Source of the DNA: Candidatus Heimdallarchaeota archaeon
Lineage (GTDB): Archaea; Asgardarchaeota; Heimdallarchaeia; Heimdallarchaeales; Kariarchaeaceae
Assembly (NCBI GenBank): GCA_021399405.1
Contig: JAAFKL010000193.1
Location: forward strand, 1 to 13,896
Direction: 5' to 3'
DNA: 13,896 nt
Positions 6,937 to 12,242 of this stretch are shown here, in pieces. Each line of letters begins with the position of its first letter. Position 1 is the stretch's first letter. Both the position numbers and the translations under genes were made by a program. The notes below the pieces were generated by a model. It ran no database searches, was not told the origin of the DNA, and saw only the letters and a program-made list of their open reading frames with translations.

Positions 6937-8247
6937 ATGGTTCATTATCATCGATCACATCATGATTCAAATTCATCAAATTATCTTTCACATGTCTTGA
7001 CCATTGGAAAACTTGATTATTGTCTTGGTTGTCTTGGATCAAAGTTATTCTTGATTACCACATTACCGTTGCTACTTGCGTTATTTGTCTATCCAAATTC
7101 ACTAATCAGCGTTATGGTAGATTGGACCATCATTGGCTTACTCTGGGTTATGACCACAGCTAGCTTTGCTTATGAATTGATCAAAAAGAGGGATGTAAAA
7201 TCCAGATTTTTACTTGCAATCAATAATTTATATCTCATCGGGTCAATAAGCTATGTTGTCTTGGTTCCAAGCAAGATTAATTCTCGGTATACTATTCTGT
7301 TAAGCCTAATTTTAGCTGTCCCTCAAATTGGGGTTTACTTGCACAAATCTGTTACACAGAAAGAATTCACTCATAAGAAGGCAAAATTCTTCATAAGATT
7401 ACTATTCATTATTGCCTTCTTTTTTGCCATAGCAAATTTTAATGAGAATTTTTATCTTAAACTAGTGATTCTATCTATGGGAATACTTGTTTTCAGTAGA
7501 TTACGTACTTTCAGTGATTTAAGAGTTAATTCTGATAAATTTTTATTCTCTTCAATACCATTTTCTGATAATTCTTTGCTAAGCAAGTTTCTAAAGAAAT
7601 TAAAAATATTTGATTCAAATGGTAGTGTGAAAGGACTCAATAGTGCCTCATCTCTAATTTCTAAAATTTATTTTATAATAATTATATCTATTCTCTATTT
7701 CTTTGGACTAGTGATTATCGGTTCCAATCTTCCTACTCTTGCGGCTTGTTCAAACACTGTATACACAACTACAATGAGTGTACCATCGTGGATTATTATG
7801 AAATCATCAAACCAAAAATTCTGTGCAAATTGTGGTACTGCATCTCCAATGGATTATCGATTCTGTGATAACTGTGGATCTGAATTTCACCTTGTTACAC
7901 CTGATCAACAATCACAACCCCAATCACAACATCCTCCTCAAAGAGGACAATATCAGCAAACGCAACCTTATAATCAAGGTTACCAGCCATATTCTGGCCA
8001 GGGTCATCGAAGAGAGGATAAGAGTAAATCTATACCCATAGGAGTATCAATTGCTGTTGGTTTAGTCGTCTTGTTGATGACTGGAAACATTATATTTGCA
8101 ATTATTATGGGTGTTGTAGCATATTTTGGGACTATTTTTGCCATGTCCACCAACAATCCTTGTTTGGGTTATTGTGTTATGAGAACATGTATGGATTGCA
8201 TCTGCTCGGCAACAATGGGTGAACGCAGAAGAGGTGGGAAGTTTTGA
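6937..8247 (+). CDS. Multi-TM protein with C-terminal zinc ribbon and second membrane region
   Basis: The 436-residue protein has distinct parts. Residues 1-34 (HYHRSHHD...SHVLTIGKLDYCLGCLGSKL) carry His residues and a CxxC just before the first membrane helix, resembling the H...YCxGCxG entry of DUF2085-type membrane proteins. Six or so hydrophobic helices follow (about 35-190), then a charged linker and another helix (about 241-265). From Met288 the sequence turns into a classic double CxxC zinc ribbon (QKFCANCGTASPMDYRFCDNCG, Cys 296/299/310/313), a Gln/Pro-rich linker (about 320-350), two further TM helices (about 368-400) and a Cys-rich, basic tail. The second part looks like a self-contained zinc-ribbon membrane protein, so this may be a fusion of two genes or two genes read as one. 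No biochemical role can be assigned. The next gene begins 16 bases later. Confidence 0.65.
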   Translation: MVHYHRSHHDSNSSNYLSHVLTIGKLDYCLGCLGSKLFLITTLPLLLALFVYPNSLISVMVDWTIIGLLWVMTTASFAYELIKKRDVKSRFLLAINNLYLIGSISYVVLVPSKINSRYTILLSLILAVPQIGVYLHKSVTQKEFTHKKAKFFIRLLFIIAFFFAIANFNENFYLKLVILSMGILVFSRLRTFSDLRVNSDKFLFSSIPFSDNSLLSKFLKKLKIFDSNGSVKGLNSASSLISKIYFIIIISILYFFGLVIIGSNLPTLAACSNTVYTTTMSVPSWIIMKSSNQKFCANCGTASPMDYRFCDNCGSEFHLVTPDQQSQPQSQHPPQRGQYQQTQPYNQGYQPYSGQGHRREDKSKSIPIGVSIAVGLVVLLMTGNIIFAIIMGVVAYFGTIFAMSTNNPCLGYCVMRTCMDCICSATMGERRRGGKF

Positions 8248-8263
8248 GAGCTTTCTATACTAA

Positions 8264-8671
8264 TTGGAAACTGCAGTTTTGACACCAGACATATTCGAGA
8301 TCTCTATAGACAAGCTTCAACCAAGTCAATTATTCATCAATCAAGAAAAATTAAAATCTATATATGAAAATATCAATGAATTTGGTGTGGAATCTCTCGA
8401 TCCGGTCCCTGTAAAACGTTTTGGGGAATTCCTCGTCTTAACAGATGGTCATACACGTGTACTTGCACAGTTTCAAATCGGAAAGAGAACAATCAATGCT
8501 TGCTGGGAGGATTTAGATATGGATTGGAGAGAATACCAGATTTGTATTGATTGGTGCAAAGAAGAAGAGATAACCTCGATAAAAGATTTGGAAAATAGAA
8601 TAGTTTCGAATGATGATTATCAAGTTTTATGGCTCAAAAGATGTCGAGACATGAGAAATGAGTTAAAATAA
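8264..8671 (+). CDS. ParB/sulfiredoxin-fold (ParB N-terminal-like) domain protein
   Basis: The 135-residue protein resembles the ParB N-terminal (ParB/Srx) fold. ISIDKLQPSQLFINQEKLKSI...GVESLDPVPVKRFGEFLVLTDGHTRVLAQFQIGK has the opening 'plekl.ps' strand, the 'pvpV' strand and the signature DGHTR motif (about residues 62-66). The remaining C-terminal part is helical and charged, without the HTH of a partition ParB. Stand-alone ParB-like domains can bind nucleotides or cut DNA. Its role here is unknown, and a plasmid-partition role is not supported. It starts at a TTG (8264), since no ATG is available without losing the first strand. It begins 16 bases after the membrane-protein gene, probably in one operon. 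Its stop codon is 3 bases from the first tRNA-3'-end repeat. Confidence 0.65.
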   Translation: METAVLTPDIFEISIDKLQPSQLFINQEKLKSIYENINEFGVESLDPVPVKRFGEFLVLTDGHTRVLAQFQIGKRTINACWEDLDMDWREYQICIDWCKEEEITSIKDLENRIVSNDDYQVLWLKRCRDMRNELK

Positions 8672-8674
8672 AAA

Positions 8675-8698
8675 TGGTGTGCTCGGTGAGATTTGAAC
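8675..8698 (-). repeat. tRNA 3'-end repeat, copy 1
   Basis: In tRNA sense it reads T-loop TTCAAAT, T-stem strand CTCAC, acceptor strand CGAGCAC, A73, CCA, then T-run. One base in the acceptor strand (8680) differs from the consensus CGAGCCC. The 5' T-stem strand is not present: the next bases are CCATAATT instead of a match to CTCAC. It starts 3 bases after the stop codon of the ParB-like gene and marks the left edge of the array. Confidence 0.75.
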
Positions 8699-8710
8699 CA
8701 TAATTTGGTT

Positions 8711-8977
8711 CTAAAGAGTTTTTGAAACTAATTTTCGATGTTTAACTCGTGATTTCGCCTCCTTCAATGCAATTTCCTTGAGTTCAGTTTCAGAAGCAGT
8801 AGGATATCTGTCCTTTAATCCAGTCCAATAGCTTTCTTGCATACTTTGCTGTAAATCCAAAAATATTTTCATTCTCTTCTCAGTATTTATTTTTTTGACA
8901 TGATTTATTGATTTGTATAGTGCTTTCCTACGATAATCCTTCGCTTCATTACTCGCACTCCGCGTCAATTGTCTCAT
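8711..8977 (-). CDS. Small basic helical protein, unknown function
   Basis: The 88-residue protein is rich in Lys/Arg (for example EAKDYRRKALYKSINHVKKINTEKRMK and KEAKSRVKHRKLVSKTL) and predicted mostly helical. It has no cysteines and no membrane segments. High basic charge would suit nucleic-acid binding, but no named domain is recognised. It is the only gene in the first cassette (between repeats at 8675 and 9057), with its stop 12 bases from repeat copy 1. A T/A-rich element (about 8995-9003) lies 20-25 bases before its ATG. It is supported mainly by being open, intergenic and compositionally protein-like. Confidence 0.5.
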   Translation of the reverse strand: MRQLTRSASNEAKDYRRKALYKSINHVKKINTEKRMKIFLDLQQSMQESYWTGLKDRYPTASETELKEIALKEAKSRVKHRKLVSKTL

Positions 8978-9056
8978 AACCCGTTAGTTTCTAAGATTAA
9001 AAACAAGTGTAGCTAAGATTAGAATTCTGATATTTTATTGATTCAAAAAGAAAAAA

Positions 9057-9084
9057 TGGTGGGCTCGGTGAGATTTGAACTCAC
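9057..9084 (-). repeat. tRNA 3'-end repeat, copy 2 (complete T-arm)
   Basis: This copy has the consensus core (T-loop, CTCAC, CGAGCCC, A73, CCA, T-run) and, unlike the others, retains the 5' T-stem strand GTGAG, so a full 5-bp T-arm with 7-base loop can form. Further upstream on the minus strand no D-arm or GGGCTCG acceptor strand is present, so it is not a whole tRNA. It falls between two divergent genes. Confidence 0.8.
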
Positions 9085-9142
9085 GATATCAATCTATTTC
9101 TTAGTAAGAAGAAAGAGTGGATTACTTGCTCAGACTGATATA
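9085..9142 (-). other. Structured sequence joined to repeat copy 2
   Basis: On the minus strand just 5' of the T-arm, ATATCAGTCT (about 9134-9143) can pair with AGATTGATAT (about 9086-9095) over 10 bp (one G-T). Inside this, TTTCTT and AAGAAA form a smaller hairpin. The result would be a stem-loop stacked next to a tRNA-like 3' end. It could be a remnant of an intron-bearing tRNA, a small RNA with a tRNA-like tail, or an accident. It overlaps the probable promoter of the plus-strand gene at 9176. Confidence 0.3.
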
Positions 9143-9144
9143 GA

Positions 9145-9153
9145 TTTTTAAAT
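9145..9153 (+). promoter_or_regulatory. TATA-like box of the 9176 gene
   Basis: The A/T stretch atttttaaa is centred about 26 bases before the ATG at 9176, the spacing of a leaderless archaeal promoter. It lies just right of repeat copy 2, so the promoter belongs to the same cassette as the gene. Confidence 0.4.
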
Positions 9154-9175
9154 CATTGTTACTTAGTTAGCCTAA

Positions 9176-9823
9176 ATGAATTGGGATCGAATTTGGAAAC
9201 TCATTATGGTGATATTCCTCTTATTTTCTTTAGGTTTAGTTTTAATCATGGGTTACAATTTCTATCAAATATTAAAGCCTGAAGACGGATATTACTATGA
9301 AACTTTCTCATTGGAAGTTAAATTCAATCAACCCTCAGAAATCCAAATAATCATACCTCCAATCAAGGTAGATGGTGAGTTGACTCCAGTACTCCAGTCA
9401 TTGTATGATCAGATGATTGATAATGTCCATGATAACCTAGATGTCAAATTAATTGAGATTAATGATAGCACATTTATTGAAATCACTGGAATTACTAAGG
9501 AAATAAGTCTACATCACCGTATTGATTTACCCAAGATCAAGAAGGACAGCATAGGGTATGAGGGTTACCTATTTGATCACTACTTGATTGATGAATCAGT
9601 TGTAGAGGGAAATCGTCGATGGGGTGATTATTCGACTTATTTGTTGATTAAAGGCACTGATGCGATACTAGAGGGCTTCAAACTTGAATTTAAGGCCATA
9701 ACCAATCTTTGTGATGGGTATTTTGTATTACCAAATGATCAGGATATGTTTTTTGGTAAGACTGTGGAACTGGGTGAGTGGTATATAGTAGATAATTATT
9801 ATTTTCATTTTTCTTGTGCCTAA
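9176..9823 (+). CDS. Single-TM exported protein, unknown function
   Basis: The 215-residue protein has one N-terminal membrane helix (about residues 8-30, KLIMVIFLLFSLGLVLIMGYNFY) preceded by a short charged end, so the remaining 185 residues are expected outside the cell. That part is acidic, strand-rich and tyrosine-rich (for example YYYETFSLEVKFNQPSEIQIIIPPIKV). It includes a possible N-glycosylation sequon (NDS). No known domain is recognised. It is the only gene in the second cassette, between repeat copies 2 and 3, with a TATA-like box 26 bases ahead of its ATG. Its stop is 126 bases short of repeat copy 3. Confidence 0.6.
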   Translation: MNWDRIWKLIMVIFLLFSLGLVLIMGYNFYQILKPEDGYYYETFSLEVKFNQPSEIQIIIPPIKVDGELTPVLQSLYDQMIDNVHDNLDVKLIEINDSTFIEITGITKEISLHHRIDLPKIKKDSIGYEGYLFDHYLIDESVVEGNRRWGDYSTYLLIKGTDAILEGFKLEFKAITNLCDGYFVLPNDQDMFFGKTVELGEWYIVDNYYFHFSCA

Positions 9824-9949
9824 CTTTCTAAGATATTTCAATAACGTCCTGTTGATGTGAAAGAAATTGAAACACCTCAAACTGAAAGAATTGCATTGTT
9901 GATCCCATTTAAAATAAATTTTAACATCCAAATAAGTAAAATAAAAAAA

Positions 9950-9972
9950 TTGTCGGCTCGGTGAGATTTGAA
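9950..9972 (-). repeat. tRNA 3'-end repeat, copy 3 (degenerate CCA)
   Basis: The T-loop TTCAAAT, CTCAC and CGAGCC are intact, but the acceptor end and CCA are altered (consensus CCACCA reads CGACAA). A T-run still follows on the minus strand. It sits 37 bases from the stop of the minus-strand winged-helix gene. The damage lies at the CCA end, as expected for an older or non-functional copy. Confidence 0.7.
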
Positions 9973-10008
9973 TATAAGCAATTTTCTTCAAACAAAATGT
10001 CTCAGATT

Positions 10009-10281
10009 TTAGATCCCAAGTATATCACGAAGATAGTTTAGACCAGCTCGACTTAACTCAAATGTAGTTTCACCGGTAGGATGAATCTGAATTAATTGTT
10101 TTGAACGCAGTTTTTTGAAGGCTTTATCTATTTTCCTCATTTTTTTGGGGTTGTGAAGTGTGTCTCGATCAAATCTCTTCAATATTTCTTGTTTCGAATA
10201 GTGTCCTCCCAACGAATACCTTACTGTCTCGCCAATTGCAATAAGCAATTTCAATTCTAAAGAGGTAAGGGTTAATTTCAT
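10009..10281 (-). CDS. Small winged-helix DNA-binding protein, probable autoregulator
   Basis: The 90-residue protein, MKLTLTSLELKLLIAIGETVRYSLGGHYSKQEILKRF...MRKIDKAFKKLRSKQLIQIHPTGETTFELSRAGLNYLRDILGI, has the helix-helix-helix-wing layout of a winged HTH. The recognition helix is probably around KKMRKIDKAFKKLRSKQLI, followed by the beta-wing QIHPTGETTFELS and a closing helix. An in-frame ATG two codons earlier (10287) exists. I prefer 10281 because the TATA-like box at about 10303-10310 then sits about 26 bases upstream (leaderless). Two copies of a 14-base imperfect palindrome flank that box, suggesting that this protein represses its own promoter. It shares a cassette with a divergent second winged-helix gene. 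Confidence 0.65.
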   Translation of the reverse strand: MKLTLTSLELKLLIAIGETVRYSLGGHYSKQEILKRFDRDTLHNPKKMRKIDKAFKKLRSKQLIQIHPTGETTFELSRAGLNYLRDILGI

Positions 10282-10285
10282 ACAC

Positions 10286-10322
10286 AAATTATTGAATTTT
10301 AGGTATATAAATTATTGAATTT
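10286..10322. promoter_or_regulatory. Paired 14-bp operator-like repeats around a TATA box
   Basis: AAATTATTGAATTT occurs twice as an exact direct repeat (10286-10299 and 10309-10322), 23 bases apart. Each copy is an imperfect palindrome (AAATT, 4 bases, AATTT). Between and overlapping them on the minus strand is a TATA-like box (about 10303-10310). Binding at both copies would block the promoter of the winged-helix gene at 10281. The regulator is inferred to be that gene's product. Confidence 0.6.
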
Positions 10323-10441
10323 AAATGTTAATTCATATGGCAAAAGTGATTTATGGAAGATTTGAATATAGGGTGTTATATGCTAATTGTGATAATTGAT
10401 GGTTTAAAATTAATCTAATTACTGACTATATTATTAATAAC

Positions 10442-10450
10442 TATTTATAT
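10442..10450 (+). promoter_or_regulatory. TATA box of the 10475 gene
   Basis: TATTTATAT is centred about 28 bases before the ATG at 10475, a good archaeal TATA box at the distance expected for a transcript starting at the start codon itself. Confidence 0.5.
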
Positions 10451-10474
10451 GACAAATGTAGAATATAATTTGTA

Positions 10475-10942
10475 ATGGCAAGTGAGACAACTTTAGCTCG
10501 AGCACAATTTAAATTAAATAACGAGGAGAAGCGTGAGGAACGGAAGGACCAAATTCTTCTTTTTTTAAAACAAAATCCCAGCCAATCAATTTATCAAATC
10601 GCAAAAGATCTTAGGATACCACGAAGCTCCTTACCAAAGCTGCTTGATGAATTAATTGAGGAAGAAGAAATCAAAGTTAAAAATGATTTCAGTGGAAAAA
10701 CCATGAGAAAGAAAAAATCGTTTTCTGTGCGGACTCTGGACGATTTTTCATTCGACAACTTTACTGAAATTAACTTACAAAACAAAGAATTTGGTAAATT
10801 TACCTTTAGATTAATGAAATCCACATTAAAATACAAGGGATCATTTAATTTGATTCTCTCAGATAAGTCAGTTAATAAAATTGAAAAGCATGACGATTTA
10901 CCTGATAAAATCAAAAAGTTGACCGGGTTGGAATTTAAGTGA
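10475..10942 (+). CDS. Winged-helix transcription regulator-like protein
   Basis: The 155-residue protein has a charged N-terminus followed by a winged HTH at about residues 24-72: KDQILLFLKQNPSQSIYQIAKDLRIPRSSLPKLLDELIEEEEIKVKND. The pattern 'I..ia..l.i..s.....l..L...g.i' is typical of MarR/ArsR-like folds. The C-terminal half (about 85-155) is lysine- and phenylalanine-rich and not recognised; it may bind a ligand or partner. There is no membrane segment. It is transcribed divergently from the smaller winged-helix gene, sharing a 190-base intergenic region that contains the paired operator, so the two may be co-regulated. A strong TATA box lies 28 bases before the ATG. It is in the third cassette, before repeat copy 4. 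Confidence 0.65.
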   Translation: MASETTLARAQFKLNNEEKREERKDQILLFLKQNPSQSIYQIAKDLRIPRSSLPKLLDELIEEEEIKVKNDFSGKTMRKKKSFSVRTLDDFSFDNFTEINLQNKEFGKFTFRLMKSTLKYKGSFNLILSDKSVNKIEKHDDLPDKIKKLTGLEFK

Positions 10943-11019
10943 TCTAAAATGAATAGTGAATTCTTTTGAATAATATAATTGCTCCTAAATTGTTGAAAAT
11001 GTCTGTAAATGTAAAAAAA

Positions 11020-11043
11020 TGGTGGGCTCGGTGAGATTTGAAC
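11020..11043 (-). repeat. tRNA 3'-end repeat, copy 4 (consensus)
   Basis: This copy is identical to copy 2 over the whole 24-base core (T-loop with its preceding G, CTCAC, CGAGCCC, A73, CCA) and is followed on the minus strand by a seven-base T-run. Upstream on that strand the sequence diverges at once (no GTGAG strand), so only the 3' end of a tRNA is present. It separates the third and fourth cassettes. Confidence 0.8.
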
Positions 11044-11072
11044 TTATTTACAAATATGCTTTCTGATAGCTC

Positions 11073-11096
11073 ATATTCGAATATTGGACCACCAAT
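11073..11096. repeat. Adjacent palindromes near repeat copy 4
   Basis: A perfect 12-bp palindrome ATATTCGAATAT (11073-11084) overlaps an inverted repeat ATTGG/CCAAT with a 4-base spacer (11083-11096). Both lie just right of repeat copy 4, in the gap before the gene at 11222. They may be protein-binding sites or part of a recombination site. The other repeat copies do not share them. Confidence 0.35.
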
Positions 11097-11221
11097 CAAG
11101 GCTCACAATATGAAGAGGAAATTTCAATAAAGAAATCTAAATTCTAACAAAATAGACTATTATCCAATTGAATGTAAAACACAAGAATTATAATCTTGAT
11201 CGTATATAGTTGCATAAACAC

Positions 11222-11992
11222 ATGTCTTGTCTCAAAGCAATCAATCCAAGTAAGGTGGTTGTTTATCTTGTATTAATTTCAATTCTAAATTCATCATATG
11301 TCAAAGGCCAAAATTCTGATTTCACTTCGGATGAAATAAAAATTTACCCTGGAATGATTTTGGAATATGAAACAAAGCTCTTATTTGATTATTTTGAGAA
11401 AGATGAGGTTGTTACAGATGATGATTATTTAACAAAGAATGAGACTATAACAATTCTTGAAATTGATTACTTTACCGGAGATATCCTAGTGGATTATCAA
11501 TGGGAATCAGATGAGGCTCCCACTAGTATGATATACAACACCACAATTGATAGATTTGGTAATTTTGCTATTTTCACAGATTGGAGTTATTGGAGAGGAA
11601 ACGTTTCTGATAGTATAGAGCGACAATCAAATCAATTATACCCTGATATTGATGCAACTACAAAAATTATCGACAACAAGAATAATTTTGGCTATATCAT
11701 TACCCAATCTGATGAAACTGAAACATTTGGGAGGATTACCAAATTCAACTTTGAAAAAAACATATTATACTCCAAATTATTTGGAGTTCTAACTGAAGAT
11801 TCCATTTTAAGATCAGAAGAAGGTCCAAATGGTCTAATTAAACTACATCAACGCACATTTATTTTAACAACGGATTTGGATGAAATATCAAAATTGGTCT
11901 TTAGAGGTCTATTCTGGCCAATATTTTTTGTATTTAGTCTGATAATTGTAGTTTATCTTTATAACAAATTTCGATCAAAGGGGAGATCCTGA
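11222..11992 (+). CDS. Surface protein with signal peptide and C-terminal TM anchor, unknown function
   Basis: The 256-residue protein has an N-terminal hydrophobic segment after a short basic start (VVVYLVLISILNSSYVKGQ, about residues 12-30) that looks like a signal peptide. An extracellular domain of about 190 residues follows, rich in Asp/Thr/Tyr with three or more N-glycosylation sequons (NET, NTT, NVS). Near the end is a TM helix (GLFWPIFFVFSLIIVVYLY, about 228-248) with a basic cytoplasmic tail (KFRSKGRS). This is a type I membrane protein layout. No known domain is recognised. The frame is open to a TTG at 11210, but the ATG at 11222 is preferred. It is the only gene of the fourth cassette (between repeat copies 4 and 5). 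Confidence 0.6.
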   Translation: MSCLKAINPSKVVVYLVLISILNSSYVKGQNSDFTSDEIKIYPGMILEYETKLLFDYFEKDEVVTDDDYLTKNETITILEIDYFTGDILVDYQWESDEAPTSMIYNTTIDRFGNFAIFTDWSYWRGNVSDSIERQSNQLYPDIDATTKIIDNKNNFGYIITQSDETETFGRITKFNFEKNILYSKLFGVLTEDSILRSEEGPNGLIKLHQRTFILTTDLDEISKLVFRGLFWPIFFVFSLIIVVYLYNKFRSKGRS

Positions 11993-12116
11993 GTGTTAAA
12001 TTTAATCAATGAGGTTTTTAGTAAAATTTAGTCAATCAGAAAAAATCAATAATTTTCTGAAAAGATATAATTCAGGCTTTGATACACTGGGTAAGAATTT
12101 GAAGTATAAAAAAAAA

Positions 12117-12139
12117 TGGTGGGCTCGGTGAGATTTGAA
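12117..12139 (-). repeat. tRNA 3'-end repeat, copy 5
   Basis: The core is intact (T-loop TTCAAAT, CTCAC, CGAGCCC, A73, CCA) with a nine-base T-run on the minus strand, the longest of the five. The base before the T-loop is A rather than G, and no 5' T-stem strand follows. It lies between the surface-protein gene and the stop of the NACHT gene. Confidence 0.8.
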
Positions 12140-12242
12140 TGTACAAACAGGAGCATTTGGAACTTTCCCAAGGTTGTATTAAGTTATTAGACAAATAGTT
12201 TTGGCTGAACTATAGATCGATTTTGATCTGTATACTAATTTA

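Larger units (their letters stand above)
8675..12140. mobile_element. Candidate array of gene cassettes delimited by tRNA 3'-end repeats
   Basis: Five co-oriented copies of a 23-24 base tRNA 3'-end sequence lie in five consecutive intergenic gaps (8675, 9057, 9950, 11020, 12117). They divide the region into units of 382, 893, 1070 and 1097 bases, with another starting at 12117 and running off the window. Every unit carries accessory-type genes in either orientation and none carries a recombinase. Tyrosine integrases of archaeal elements commonly use tRNA 3' ends as attachment sites and regenerate them on insertion. Repeated insertion of small non-autonomous units at one tRNA would give this pattern, with the intact tRNA expected to the right. 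Alternative: the repeats are remnants of decayed tRNA duplications or 3' ends of small RNAs. The repeats are seen directly; the mobile nature is inferred. Confidence 0.45.

Noticed and set aside
8264..8671. Plasmid partition (parB) gene
   Set aside because: It has only the N-terminal ParB-like fold, no HTH or dimer domain, and no parA neighbour.
9057..9143. Complete tRNA gene with intron at repeat copy 2
   Set aside because: The T-arm and 3' acceptor are present, but no GGGCTCG acceptor strand or D-arm can be found upstream, and the candidate anticodon loop lacks T33.
9728..9991. Minus-strand 87-residue frame overlapping the end of the exported-protein gene and repeat copy 3
   Set aside because: It runs across the repeat and antisense to a better-supported gene, and has no domain or promoter support.
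10594..10914. Minus-strand 106-residue frame opposite the winged-helix gene
   Set aside because: The plus-strand product has a recognisable HTH and a well-placed TATA box; the antisense frame has neither.
8675..12140. CRISPR array
   Set aside because: The repeats are 23-24 bases but the intervals are 382-1097 bases and contain genes; no short regular spacers and no cas genes are visible.
8675..12140. Classical integron with attC sites
   Set aside because: The repeats are plain tRNA 3' ends without the paired L/R boxes of attC, and no IntI is present in the window.
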